A stretch of 64,000 nt of DNA from Cerrena zonata (Eukaryota; Basidiomycota; Agaricomycetes; Polyporales; Cerrenaceae), in NCBI GenBank assembly GCA_038087015.1, contig JASBNA010000043.1:310001-374000 (forward strand), written 5' to 3'. The first letter of the stretch is position 1. Each line of letters begins with the position of its first letter. The notes under the pieces are model-generated. The model did not search any database. It saw nothing but the letters and a program-made list of their open reading frames with translations, and had not been told where the DNA came from. The translations under genes and the position numbers were made by a program. This document shows, piece by piece, positions 39,991-50,702 of this stretch.

Positions 39991-42336
39991 ATGATTGAAC
40001 CCCCGGAAAGACTCAGAAAAGCCGTCATACAAGGTAACCTACCTATAACCAAACGACTTTTATCAAGATTCCCTGAACTTTGGCTAAATGTGGATCCAAA
40101 TCATAAAGGTTGGTGTAATTTACACTACGCGTCATACCATGGGAACTATTTGGTTTGTTTCCATCTTATATCTTTTATAAATCAAAATATCCGAGGATTG
40201 AAAAACGAAACTTATTCCGCTACTAAGGATATGATCACTTTTGATGAAATGACCGTCTTACATCTACCGCTAATTAATCATCACTCTCAGACATTACATT
40301 ATTTATTACAGGAATTCCCAGGTAACTTATGGTTGAATTATCCCGGTGGCACGTTAAAGCAAACCCCGTTACATTATGCTTGTATCTATGGGTTCAAAGA
40401 AGGTGTTACTTTGTTATTGGAGTTTGGCGCTGATTATAAAATTAAAGATTCAAACGGTAATACTTGTCTACATCTTTGCTTCCAATATGGTCATTTTGAT
40501 TGTCTAAAAGTCATAATAAAATTCTTACTATCAAATAACTTGAACAATTTATATCACAACGAGTCTGTTAAGAACTTGAACAAGGATAACTTGGTGTCAA
40601 ATTTTGAAAAATTCGAATCAATAAAAAATTCAAATGGCTGGTGTGCGATTGATTATTCTTCTTCTTTCCAATTATCAAATGATTATTCGAATTTCAAATC
40701 AGAAGTAATAACCAACTTATCAAACGCTCCTTCAAACACTGACATTTCTTCTTTAATTGCCAACCATATCACTGATCCAAGTACGACAACTTCTAACATG
40801 AGTGGCCATCCTTCGGCATCTTCATCGGCATCCTCATCCTTATATCACTGGAATAATAATAACAAATCTCAGACCTCAATATTGGAGAATAAAGTCCTAT
40901 CGAGCCCAATTGTTCCTGTGATTCAATCCACACAACAGCAAACTCTGAATTTAACTCGCAGTTTATCCCACAATCCTCAAAAAAAATTATCAAAATCATC
41001 AAGTATTTCTAATTCCATTAATCAATCGAATGGCTCGAGCATAAATGACGTTAAAATTGATAGTAAAGTTGATAAAACGAAAAAGGGTAGAGCTCATTCT
41101 CAATCATTACCAACAACTACCCCCTTTCCTGATATTTCATCTAGTAATGAAGAATCTCAGGATGATTCAGAGTTAATCAAGAATTTATCCAAAGACAAGA
41201 TTAATGTTAGAAAAAGAGCTAATACGTCTTATAATTATGAAAGGCCAAGTCCTATCACAATCTTCCCTCATTCCTCATTTACTTCTCCAAGAAGTCCTCA
41301 AACTCCAACAAGCATACAAACTCCTTTAACTAAAACTCCTTCTTTAAAGTCTTTTACTATTTCTCCTCTGGTTAGGACAAATAAGGATCTAAATGAGAAG
41401 GAAGATGACAACGCCCATGTTTCCCCTCAATCGGCTATATCAGTCAACTCGCCAATTCTTTCTTCTTCGGGACGTAAGAAGAGTAATACTTCATTAAATC
41501 ATATTTTCACCTCTAACTCCAACTCGCATAAATCTCTCGAAAATACCATTAATACTTGGCCAAAGGTTGAAGAGGTAGATAGCATTGCAGATTCAGGAGC
41601 AGATAGACAATTACAATCTATACCATTGGAAGATTTAGAGCTGTTACCTGCACCACCTCCTAGAAAACAATCACTGCCTGGTTCACCAGTTTTACAACCA
41701 CCAGCAAAGACCACCAAAACCCCTGAACTTCCGGGAACCCCTTCAAAGACCGGGTCGAGGAGATCCTCAGTTTCTGCGTCTTCGCAAGCAGCTCGGATTG
41801 CATTTCAAAGCAGTCGCTCACCTTCCACCGACCATCATCAGTCATCGCGTCGCCCTTCTCTTGGTCAAATTTCCACATTACAAAGACGTTTTAGTAGTGG
41901 AAGCCCTAGTCCTGGCTCTGGCGGATCCCCTTTACTCAGAAAGACAAGGTCAACTAATGAAGTAGCTGTAAATTCTCCATCGAGCTCTTCTTCAAGACCT
42001 TCTTCAGGTCCTTCATCAAGAACTTCATCAAGAACTTCATCAATAAGATCCCCGTCTTCAACAAACAGCAATTCTCCATTGCTGGAGCCACAGAAACAAC
42101 TCAAGAGACAAAGCCTGCTACGCAGGTCTTCCTCGATTTCTACCTTAGATTCGGATGATTCGACTGCAAGTACTATCCAAAACCATGGGGTCGGTGATGA
42201 TACCTTAACCGCAACACCAACTCTTCTGTTGAATTCATTGCCATCTTCCCGTCACCGCTCAACGGACCTGGTGAATCATCTCCCTCTGATTCCTTCTCAA
42301 AGTGCAAGTAGCGTATCCTTCAATAGAGTGAGATAG
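39991..42336 (+). CDS. AVO2: Avo2-type ankyrin subunit of TORC2
   Basis: Non-essential TORC2 subunit, controlling Ypk kinases, actin and membrane lipid homeostasis. First ATG at 39991 (781 residues); upstream codons in frame are non-ATG. Ankyrin repeats span about 1-200: RLRKAVIQGNLPITKRLLSR, GWCNLHYASYHGNYLVCFHL, TPLHYACIYGFKEGVTLLLE, NTCLHLCFQYGHFDCLKVII. These match the start of S. cerevisiae Avo2 (RLREAIIEGNLLIVKRLL, GWSSLHYASYHG) but the protein is nearly twice as long, with a Ser-rich disordered tail holding many S/T-P and RRxS sites. Frame intact. Confidence 0.9.
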   Translation: MIEPPERLRKAVIQGNLPITKRLLSRFPELWLNVDPNHKGWCNLHYASYHGNYLVCFHLISFINQNIRGLKNETYSATKDMITFDEMTVLHLPLINHHSQTLHYLLQEFPGNLWLNYPGGTLKQTPLHYACIYGFKEGVTLLLEFGADYKIKDSNGNTCLHLCFQYGHFDCLKVIIKFLLSNNLNNLYHNESVKNLNKDNLVSNFEKFESIKNSNGWCAIDYSSSFQLSNDYSNFKSEVITNLSNAPSNTDISSLIANHITDPSTTTSNMSGHPSASSSASSSLYHWNNNNKSQTSILENKVLSSPIVPVIQSTQQQTLNLTRSLSHNPQKKLSKSSSISNSINQSNGSSINDVKIDSKVDKTKKGRAHSQSLPTTTPFPDISSSNEESQDDSELIKNLSKDKINVRKRANTSYNYERPSPITIFPHSSFTSPRSPQTPTSIQTPLTKTPSLKSFTISPLVRTNKDLNEKEDDNAHVSPQSAISVNSPILSSSGRKKSNTSLNHIFTSNSNSHKSLENTINTWPKVEEVDSIADSGADRQLQSIPLEDLELLPAPPPRKQSLPGSPVLQPPAKTTKTPELPGTPSKTGSRRSSVSASSQAARIAFQSSRSPSTDHHQSSRRPSLGQISTLQRRFSSGSPSPGSGGSPLLRKTRSTNEVAVNSPSSSSSRPSSGPSSRTSSRTSSIRSPSSTNSNSPLLEPQKQLKRQSLLRRSSSISTLDSDDSTASTIQNHGVGDDTLTATPTLLLNSLPSSRHRSTDLVNHLPLIPSQSASSVSFNRVR

Positions 42337-42522
42337 TCTTTCAAATAAGTTCAATGATTTTTTGCATTCTTTACCTTTTTTTTTATTTTTATTTTTTTTT
42401 TTTCAGTGTCAACGCGTACTCTTTTCATCTTGATTTTTCATTATCTTTTTCATATATAGATTCAAATAAAAGTTAGTGACATAGAGAGAAGCCGTAATTT
42501 GTCAATGAACTATTGAGTTAAA

Positions 42523-45500
42523 ATGAAAAGATCGAGCTCCCAGAAGTCCCAGCCTAGTATAAGTAGGTTTTTCCAACCAAAGATTTCGAAGAGTAATGAC
42601 AAAAGTACGATTGAAAAACCAGCTTCGTCTCCTAAAATTAATACAAAGCTATCAAAATTTTCACATAATGACAAGCCAAACGAAACCCTGCCGAAAACAA
42701 TCTCTCCCGATGCTTCGGAGGACTGCTCGAAGTCTGAGATTATGCAAGTAGAGCTGATTAACCATAAGGATGAAGAATCAGATAGTAGCACGCCCCCAAC
42801 AAAAAGGGCCAAAAGCACCAATTTGAATAAGGGAACTTCTAAGAAGCCTACAAAAGCCAAATTGACACCATTAGAATCACAATTTATCAGCTTGAAGCTG
42901 AATCATAGAGATAAGTTATTAGCTGTTCAGGTCGGTTATAAGTTCAAATTTTTTGCAGATGATGCAGCTATAGCTTCTAAAATTCTAAATATTATGCTAC
43001 TTCCAGGAACTACTAAATTTGAAGATCTTAAAAATGGGAAATTCGCATATTGTTCGATTCCTGATAACAGACTTCATATACATTTACAAAGATTATTAAA
43101 TTATGGATATAAAGTTGCAGTAATTAAACAAACGGAATCTGCTGCAATTAAGAACATGGAAAGTTCAAATAAAAGCGGTCTTTTTGAAAGAAAAATCACT
43201 GGGGTGTATACTAAAGCTACCTATATGGGTGATGAGATAAACACTGGTGATCCAAACTTCTATGTTAAAAACAGTGGTGATGACGGCCAATTGGGCGACT
43301 ATATACTATGCCTTGACGAACTGAATGCTCCCCAGCAAATTAGTATTGTTGCAGTCCAGCCTTTAACGGGTGATATAATACATGATACATTTCGAGATAA
43401 TATAACTAGGGATGAGCTAGAGACAAGATTTGCGTATATCACACCAAGTGAAATACTAGTTATAAACAACCAGTCTAGTATATCTAAAGAAACTTTAAAG
43501 TGTATCAAATCACTCAATAAAGGAACGATGAACATTATGCATGTCAAATGTCCTTCCGATTTGGAAGAAGAATTTGTCAAGTCTTTTGAAAAGATAACTA
43601 CTGATGATAATGATTTGATTCAATTATCTCAATATTATCAGGTAAACTTTTCTGCCTCAGTCCTATCTTGCGTCTGTGAATTGATAAAGTATTTGGAACA
43701 GTTTAAATTGGCAAATGTTTTCACAATAACTTCTAATGTTAATAACTTTGTCAATTCTCGTAAATTCATGCTATTACCTAGTCATACTTTGCAAGCATTA
43801 GAAATATTCAGGAATGAGACTGACCCAAGCTCGGAACAAGGCACATTGGCTTGGTTATTAAACCATACGAGGACTAAAATGGGTCAAAGATTATTAAAAA
43901 AATGGATAAGTATGCCTTTAATCAATATTGATGCCATAAACTCTAGATTAGATGCTATAGATGATCTTACATCTGATTTTAATCATTTAATAGATGCATT
44001 GAAGAACCAGTTAAACTCAATTGGTAAAGCAGGATCGGACTTGGAGAAACTACTAATAAAAGTTCACTATTCATCCACATACAGCATGGAAAGAATTACA
44101 AGAAAAGATTTATATTTGATGTTGAAATGTTTCGATGAAGTATTTAGAATGATTAAAAATTTCGGGGAAAAGCCTTTATTGGAATTGAAAGCTTCTGTCA
44201 AGTCTGAGCTTTTAAAAGGAATATTTGAAGAACTTGATGATTTATCCAAAGATGGTAATCTTACTAAATTCTTGAAGTTGATCAACCCGAGTGAGGCATT
44301 AAATGACCGAAATGTGACTGATCAAAAAATTGGATTCTTTCATTTAGGCCAGGATCCGATGACTGATGATATTAGCAAAGAACTAGAGGAAATATCAAAA
44401 GTAGAACAAGACTTAAATACCGAGTTACAAGAAATAAGAAAGTTTTTGAAACGTCCCAATTTAAGCTACGTTACAAATTTAAAAGAATCGCATTTGATTG
44501 AAGTTCGAAATGGTAAGCAGGTCGATTCATTACCTAAAGACTGGATAAAAATCAGTGGAACGAAGTCTGTATCAAGGTTTCGTAATCCGACGATAATTGA
44601 ATTACATAAAAGACTTCAATATCATAATGAACTTCTATTGAAAAATTGTGATATTGCATTCAATAAATTTTTAGGTATGATAGATAACCATTACAGATTT
44701 TTCAACCAGGCTGTTAAACAATTATCGATTTTTGATTGTCTATTATCATTTACTGCATCATCCCTAATGAACTCCAATTATGTCCGTCCTAAGATTTTAC
44801 CAGACGAACAAAAGATTGAAATAAAGAAAAGCAGAAATCCAATTATCGAAAACTTACCTCATAGTTTTTCTAATTACGTTGCAAATGATATCAATATATC
44901 GTATCTGAAAGAAAGGGTGATTATCATTACAGGACCAAATATGGGAGGGAAATCATCATATGTTAAGCAAGTTGCATTGTTAACAATAATGTGTCAAATC
45001 GGGTGTTTTATACCATGTGATTCAGCCGAAGTTGGAATATTTGATTCTATATTTATAAGAATGGGTGCATCCGATAATATATTGAAAGGAAAATCAACTT
45101 TCATGATCGAAATGTTAGAACTGGCAAACATAATTTCAAACTTCACCGATAAATCATTAATTATATTAGATGAAATTGGAAGGGGTACTGGAACAAACGA
45201 TGGTATTGCAATAGCTTATTCAATTTTGAAATATTTAATAGAAGACCCTAAGAAGCCTTTAACACTTTTCATCACTCATTATCCGTCGTTACACACATTA
45301 GAAAACGATTATCCGCAAGTAGTTGGGAATTATCATATGAACTTCATGGAAAAGGGGGTCAAGAATGAAAAGGAATGGCCTGAAATTGTATTTTTATATA
45401 CATTGGTGAAAGGGGTTGTAAGTAATCTGTATGGGTTGAATGTTGCAAAATTGGCTGGGATTCCAACCGATGTTATCCAGCAAGCTTACGAAGTTAGTGA

Positions 45501-45651
45501 AAGATTGAAATCGATAGTTGAAATGGGGAATATCAATAGGTTTTCATTAGAATTTTGTAAATTGATTCAAATGATAAATAAGAATGAGGTTGATGAAAAC
45601 TACATTACAGATAAGGTAATAGAGTTATCGAGATTAAATAAATTGAAATAA
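42523..45651 (+). CDS. MSH3: mismatch-repair protein Msh3
   Basis: MutS homologue that with Msh2 (MutS-beta) recognises insertion/deletion loops. It has 1042 residues. An N-terminal PCNA-binding box QPSISRFF (10-17) is followed by a disordered linker with a basic patch PTKRAKS. The mismatch-binding domain starts at about 118 (TPLESQFISLKLNHRDKLLA). Next come connector, lever and clamp, then the ATPase with Walker A GPNMGGKSS (804-812) and Walker B LIILDEIGRGT (Asp 883, Glu 884). Loss of MSH3 raises slippage in repeats, but this ORF is intact. A CTG at 45121 sits where MutS proteins have Ser/Thr (MLE-x-ANII), consistent with CTG-Ser decoding. Confidence 0.95.
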   Translation: MKRSSSQKSQPSISRFFQPKISKSNDKSTIEKPASSPKINTKLSKFSHNDKPNETLPKTISPDASEDCSKSEIMQVELINHKDEESDSSTPPTKRAKSTNLNKGTSKKPTKAKLTPLESQFISLKLNHRDKLLAVQVGYKFKFFADDAAIASKILNIMLLPGTTKFEDLKNGKFAYCSIPDNRLHIHLQRLLNYGYKVAVIKQTESAAIKNMESSNKSGLFERKITGVYTKATYMGDEINTGDPNFYVKNSGDDGQLGDYILCLDELNAPQQISIVAVQPLTGDIIHDTFRDNITRDELETRFAYITPSEILVINNQSSISKETLKCIKSLNKGTMNIMHVKCPSDLEEEFVKSFEKITTDDNDLIQLSQYYQVNFSASVLSCVCELIKYLEQFKLANVFTITSNVNNFVNSRKFMLLPSHTLQALEIFRNETDPSSEQGTLAWLLNHTRTKMGQRLLKKWISMPLINIDAINSRLDAIDDLTSDFNHLIDALKNQLNSIGKAGSDLEKLLIKVHYSSTYSMERITRKDLYLMLKCFDEVFRMIKNFGEKPLLELKASVKSELLKGIFEELDDLSKDGNLTKFLKLINPSEALNDRNVTDQKIGFFHLGQDPMTDDISKELEEISKVEQDLNTELQEIRKFLKRPNLSYVTNLKESHLIEVRNGKQVDSLPKDWIKISGTKSVSRFRNPTIIELHKRLQYHNELLLKNCDIAFNKFLGMIDNHYRFFNQAVKQLSIFDCLLSFTASSLMNSNYVRPKILPDEQKIEIKKSRNPIIENLPHSFSNYVANDINISYLKERVIIITGPNMGGKSSYVKQVALLTIMCQIGCFIPCDSAEVGIFDSIFIRMGASDNILKGKSTFMIEMLELANIISNFTDKSLIILDEIGRGTGTNDGIAIAYSILKYLIEDPKKPLTLFITHYPSLHTLENDYPQVVGNYHMNFMEKGVKNEKEWPEIVFLYTLVKGVVSNLYGLNVAKLAGIPTDVIQQAYEVSERLKSIVEMGNINRFSLEFCKLIQMINKNEVDENYITDKVIELSRLNKLK

Positions 45652-45720
45652 ATAGTAAACGATTAATACTTGGAATTAAAGTCTAGTCAATAAGCATAAC
45701 TTCATAATACGTAATTCGAG

Positions 45721-47339
45721 TTAATAACTTTTAAGATTGAAAAAATCAATACAGGATTGATTAAAAGACTTTGGGTTGTCTAAGTAAATATGATGACCAG
45801 CATCTGAATAATTTTAAAATCGGTGACTTTATTACCTAAACCCAATAGTTTATCAACACAATATTTACCGCCTTGAAAGTTCATCCAGTCTTTATCCCCA
45901 TACATCCATAATGATCTTATATTAGCTTTATCAATATATTCGATAAATCCACGATCACAAAGTGGTAAGCGAGCCAATATTTCATGATTGATTAGTTTAG
46001 TAATTGCCAATTCACCTGAACCTTGGAATTGATTAAAAATTGAAAAGGAGTAATCGTGAAGTTTCAAGATTAGGTCAACGTTTGACAGTGGATCATCATT
46101 ATCCTCGTCTTCGTTATCATCATTGGCTTTTAAATTTCTAAACCTCTGAAAGGACCAATAAGACAACAATTTAGAGTAAAGAGGTCCAAATAACTGAAGT
46201 AATTGAAAAGGAGACTTGTTCCACTGCCATAATTTTTGCAAGATTAAATTTTTAGGAAATCTTGGGCGTCCTAGTTTTTCCCATAATGAAATCAATTCTG
46301 GATCATTAACAATGGTTTCATCTTTGCCTAATGGATGTGACTTATCCAATGAGCGGGTGGTTTCAGAAGTGTTTTCGTCATGGATTGGTTGTTTCATAAA
46401 AAGCTCCTTAAACGGATCACCACCCGACTCGTGATGATTGAATTGATATTTTTTGTCATTGATTAAACTCACATAGCTTGATTCGGTACCCATTGGACTT
46501 ACATTCATAAATTCTTGTACTATACGTCCACCATTATCAACATTTAAGTATTGATCATTATATTTCATGATATAGCAACAAGAAAGGTAGCCACCCATTG
46601 AATGACCAATCAATTTGAAATGACGTAAGTTCCAAAACTTTCTCCAGATTTCAAGTTTATCTATGAACCAATTTTCAATTTCTAAAATTTGATATATTTG
46701 ATTTTCAATTGAGGAAGGTGAAGGTGACTTCAAAAGTTTTTTAGGAAATGGAAGACGTGACGAGTTCCCAAAACCAGGTAAATCAAGAATGTGAATCGAT
46801 AGGTTGGGATAAGACTTGATTAATTCTTCAAAATTCTTGACAAAGTATCCCAGGGCTGCCATGTACCCATGAATGATGACAATATCCTTATGAGGCAAGG
46901 ATAAATCTGATCGATTCTCCAAGTAAAATTCATGGATCAAAGAGCAATCATCTATCTGGACATCAACGAACTGGCCCCAAATAGCTGCATTATCCAAATC
47001 GTTTTGTAAATGATTTTTTGGATCGATGAAATTAGGAGAACGATCTGGAAATATGAGTTTGATATCATCGGACAAAATGGCCCGATACAAATCGTGTTCG
47101 ATCTTAATATGCTTGAGCCGGGCCTGATGTAGTCTATCTTGCCTATGGGAGTCATCTGAAGTAGCGTACATAAGATGAGTAGAGGATTTCCACCAATCCT
47201 TAATTGACAGACCCACTGATATTGAAGTTTGTTTTCTGTTGCCACCTAATTTTGAAGCATTTGACTGGGTAGACTCGACATCATTCTTTGAGTTCGGATC
47301 ACCCATCACCTGGATCGAATTTGAGATTAAGCTGGTCAT
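45721..47339 (-). pseudogene. alpha/beta hydrolase (Cld1/Ict1/Ecm18 family), frameshift before catalytic His
   Basis: Family of mitochondrial cardiolipin deacylase (Cld1) and lysophosphatidate acyltransferase-like Ict1. First ATG is at 47339. Visible: oxyanion/HG region IVIIHGYMAALGYF, DLPGFGNSSRL, nucleophile elbow GHSMGG, and WMYGDKDWMNFQGG near the catalytic acid. The open frame stops at 45780 with a nonsense tail MLVIIFT. Read one base over, the sequence continues DAGHHIYLDNPKSFNQS to a TAA at 45721, the expected end with the catalytic His. One G missing near 45805 (CAGGAT read as CAGAT) explains it. As sequenced, the enzyme lacks its His and 25 or so residues. Confidence 0.82.
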
Positions 47340-48563
47340 TGTTTGCAAGCTTGGAAAGAGTAAAGTTGAGTAACGTGCTTTATCAGAGCTTCCCAGGTTT
47401 TTTTCCTCTTTTGAAGTGAACTTCTTATCTCACACTTTTTTGTAGCGTTTTGAATGGCTGTGAAAAACACAACCATTCACCTTCTGATGTAGGCTTAATG
47501 AGAGTAATTGTCAGTAATACCAGAAGGGCACTTTGGTTAGAGGTAGTGTGATACTCTAGTGGTAGCAATTATGGGTTGATCTAGCAATTATGGGTTGATC
47601 TAGCAATTATGGGTTGATCTCGGACTTCCAAATGAGAACCGGGGCATGTCCATTTGAAAGACTGAAAAGATTCATAGACCCAGTGACTGTTCGCCACTAG
47701 CAAAGAAACCGGTGCTAGTTTGTCCAATAGACAAACCGTAGCTCATTATCGGTGTCATGCTGGGAGAATGTAACAATTGTTGATTGTAACGAAACAATAT
47801 TTAATATAATGACGTAGACAACTGAGGGTATCCACGTTATAACGACCCGACCTATCACCGTAGCATAGCTTTTGCCAACTCCAATGAAGTAGCACGATAT
47901 ACCAAGTCAGGACAACTACGATCTGTCGAATTCTTTACATATTTTATTTGATTTCTTGATTACGATAATTGGTCCAGCTAGCCCAAAAGTATATATCAGA
48001 GATTACGAACCCCGAAGTTTGTGCTACCAAATACATTCATTGCAGCCATCCCGATACACTGGGGAAGGTCTTCTTAGTTGGTTCCCAACCTGTTGGGGGA
48101 TTTCTGACATTAGCATATTTGCAGCTAAGTGTGCAGCTTTACGAAACTCATAAGGCGTTCACGCCTTTTCCATAGACCTTTGGAGAACCACCTACATCAC
48201 AATTACTCTACATACCTATAGCACCCAAAAGACCTTGGTTAAGGCGTTTGTAGTGGGAAGATGAATGGTTATAAGATGACATATGTACGGGGGTTTATTT
48301 TTCGCCTTAAACCGACCCAATTAGACCGAAAGAGGAACATCGTCTGATAATTAGATGTTACAGAGACTAAAGACTACATGGTAATGTATCTAATATAGGT
48401 ATATTTAATCATTATTACGTGAGATATCAACAAAAGAGTATTAATTGGGAAGTGAAAGGGTATCAAAAGGGTATTAAAAAGAAAAAAAAAAAAACCGAAT
48501 CGTTACTAAACAGTAACATAAAGAAAAATCTAACGAATGCAATAAGAAAAACCAGTAGCATAT
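47340..48563. other. gene-free region with 19-bp tandem repeat
   Basis: 1.2 kb between the hydrolase start and the SNA4 stop. It contains three perfect copies of TAGCAATTATGGGTTGATC at 47563-47619. ORFs at 47956-48175 and 48419-48640 are unsupported. No tRNA or transposon found. Confidence 0.5.
47563..47619 (+). repeat. three perfect 19-bp tandem units
   Basis: Unit TAGCAATTATGGGTTGATC repeated head-to-tail at 47563, 47582 and 47601 with no mismatch. Period not a multiple of three; non-coding. Confidence 0.95.
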
Positions 48564-48986
48564 CTAGACAGACTTACGGTTGCCCTCATCAATCTCTGCG
48601 TATGCCGGTGGTAGACCATCGTTTATTGAGCCGTAGTTAGCTCTAGGAGGTTGAGGAGACTGGGGAGGTTGAGGAGGTTGATTGATTAGGTCGGGATAAA
48701 ACCCATCTCCACGGTTACCATTGTGATGGTGGTGGTGGTGGTGGACCTGGTTTTCCAAGTCAGAGCCTCTTATGTATATTATACGATCATTTGAAAGATA
48801 TGGAGGGTATTTGGCAATGATATACCACGAATGAATTAATCCAGGGAAATATCCGAGAAAACATAAAAGCAAATTAATCAAAGAATCACACGAACAGATT
48901 CCTCTACGTATCCACACCGGTAATGGAGGGAACAACACCGACACTATGATCAAACAGATGTCTGATAAACACTCACAACAGCACAT
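48564..48986 (-). CDS. SNA4: Sna4/Pmp3-family vacuolar-sorted membrane protein
   Basis: Small two-TM protein of the Pmp3/Sna family, sorted to the vacuole through Rsp5 binding. It has 140 residues, the length of S. cerevisiae Sna4. It starts MCCCECLSDICLIIVSVLF (Sna4 begins MCCYCVCC), then FPPLPVWIRRGICSCDSLIN and LLLCFLGYFPGLIHSWYII for the second span. The tail has a heptahistidine run, proline repeats (QPPQPPQSPQPP) and a PPAY Rsp5 motif. Divergent from UBX4 with 195 bp between the ATGs. Frame intact. Confidence 0.88.
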   Translation of the reverse strand: MCCCECLSDICLIIVSVLFPPLPVWIRRGICSCDSLINLLLCFLGYFPGLIHSWYIIAKYPPYLSNDRIIYIRGSDLENQVHHHHHHHNGNRGDGFYPDLINQPPQPPQSPQPPRANYGSINDGLPPAYAEIDEGNRKSV

Positions 48987-49181
48987 TCCTTCGTTGTTTT
49001 CTAGTGAATTATAGATGTTTTAACAGGATTCGAAAACCCTTTTATATTTTTTTTATTTTGATGGAGTGACCCATTTGCAGGTTTATGCGTAGGTGCATTT
49101 TGCAGGTTGGTCTGGATTCTTTTTTAAATGAATAAATTCAAGGTGAAGGGTATATTTAGCATTTGCCATCATTAAACCACC

Positions 49182-50702
49182 ATGTCGTCAATAGTATTGA
49201 ATGTGAGTTTGAACAATGTGGGTAAGAAGGTGTCTGTGACCAAGTCGACGACTGTGAACCAGTTGGTGCAAGAGGCATTGAAGAAGTTTGGTTTAGATGC
49301 CGGCGAATACCCAAAGGCAATGGTTTATTCAAATGGGAAGAAGATCGATAATTTGCTACCAATTAGATTAACTAATTTGATCAATAACTCCAAGTTGAAG
49401 TTGGAGACTGGCCCCAAGGGAGATTCGGCTGGAACACCCAAGGTTATCTCATTGAAATGTATAATCAATGAGACCAATGGTGGTTCCAGTACTAAGATTA
49501 TTAAGATAGACAATGGTAAAACGGTGCTTGATTTGGTGAATGAGTTGGATGCTGGGTTATTGGAGTATGATGCTGGTGTTTATGATTTGGTGGTTGTGGT
49601 GATGGATTATAAGTTGAGTCAATCCAAGAATGAGTTGGGAGTTAAGTTGAATAGTCTTTTGGGAGACGTATCTAGTTTGGTGGTGAGAATTGGATTTGCG
49701 CAGAGGGACAACAGTGATTTGGTCAAAGAGCAACAGAAAATAGTCGGGATGCAATTGGAGCAGCAAAGAAAGAGACAAGCCTTGGAAGCCGAACGAGACG
49801 CCCAGAGAGAAGTTGAGCGAAAGGCTGCACAAGCTGAAAGAGACAACAAACGGGTTGAAGAAGAAGCTGACAGAAACGAAAAAGTTGAAGGAGAAAGAAA
49901 AGAAAAAGTTGAAGGAGAAAGAAAAGAAAAAGTTGAAGGAGAAGCTGACAGAAAAGAAAAATTTGAAAGAGAAAGAAAAGAAAAAGCTGAAAGAGAAGAA
50001 AGAAAAGCTACCCCGAAAGATTCTGTCAGACCAGTAATTGCTCAAAGGGAAGCCAATGCTGCATCGACCACTCCCCAATTGTTCAAAGCATCAAATCGAT
50101 CAAAAACTTACGAAAACCCGGACGAAGACTACGAAATGACTATCGGCCAAGCACAGAAATATCAGCAAATAATCGCCAACAGCGCCAAACCCAAAAAGAC
50201 CAAACAAATCAAAAGCTTACCCGAAGCATACACCATCAGGGTCAAGTTCCCCAACCAATCGATTTTGCAATTTCATTTCGAAAATGGCGAAACCATTAAA
50301 TTCGGCCAAATCTTGAAAAAAATCGATGAATTACTATTAAGCAAGTTCATCAACAATTACACTTTGAAACTAGGTTACCCTCCCTTCACCAGATTGGGAC
50401 AAACCTTCAAGGACAACAGCACGAAACTTCACGATATGAGCGACTTCCAAATCAACTCACAAATAACCTTGATTTGGGAGTACAATCAGCCAATCGACTC
50501 ATCCGCCCAGTTTCTAAAAGAAGACCAATTGACCATCTCCGACAGCTCCCATCTTCCCGAAATGGTTCTTGAAAACAACCGCGCAAACTTGGACGACGAA
50601 GCCGAGACTCCTCCTCCCACCGGCAATCCAAACAAGATCACCAATCAAGTCAAGAAAGATGCAAAAGGTAATAAGCTTCCAAAGTGGTTTAGAGTTAAAT
50701 AG
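49182..50702 (+). CDS. UBX4: Ubx4-type UBX protein (TUG/ASPSCR1 homologue), Cdc48 cofactor
   Basis: Cdc48/p97 adaptor. It has 506 residues. The N-terminal TUG-type ubiquitin-like domain spans 1-80 (VLNVSLNNVGKKVSVTKSTT, LPIRLTNLINNSKLKLE), with a second ubiquitin-like stretch at 85-170. A long charged coiled coil rich in ERKEKVEGE units covers about 185-285. The UBX domain covers about 340-425 (YTIRVKFPNQSILQFHFENG, with PPFTRLGQ in place of the usual FPR loop), and the basic C-terminus ends PKWFRVK. S. cerevisiae Ubx4 is about 416 residues; the coiled coil explains the extra length. Frame intact. Confidence 0.88.
   Translation: MSSIVLNVSLNNVGKKVSVTKSTTVNQLVQEALKKFGLDAGEYPKAMVYSNGKKIDNLLPIRLTNLINNSKLKLETGPKGDSAGTPKVISLKCIINETNGGSSTKIIKIDNGKTVLDLVNELDAGLLEYDAGVYDLVVVVMDYKLSQSKNELGVKLNSLLGDVSSLVVRIGFAQRDNSDLVKEQQKIVGMQLEQQRKRQALEAERDAQREVERKAAQAERDNKRVEEEADRNEKVEGERKEKVEGERKEKVEGEADRKEKFERERKEKAEREERKATPKDSVRPVIAQREANAASTTPQLFKASNRSKTYENPDEDYEMTIGQAQKYQQIIANSAKPKKTKQIKSLPEAYTIRVKFPNQSILQFHFENGETIKFGQILKKIDELLLSKFINNYTLKLGYPPFTRLGQTFKDNSTKLHDMSDFQINSQITLIWEYNQPIDSSAQFLKEDQLTISDSSHLPEMVLENNRANLDDEAETPPPTGNPNKITNQVKKDAKGNKLPKWFRVK

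Noticed and set aside
47956..48175. Overlapping 65- and 68-codon ORFs
   Set aside because: No recognisable content; two frames open at once suggests chance.
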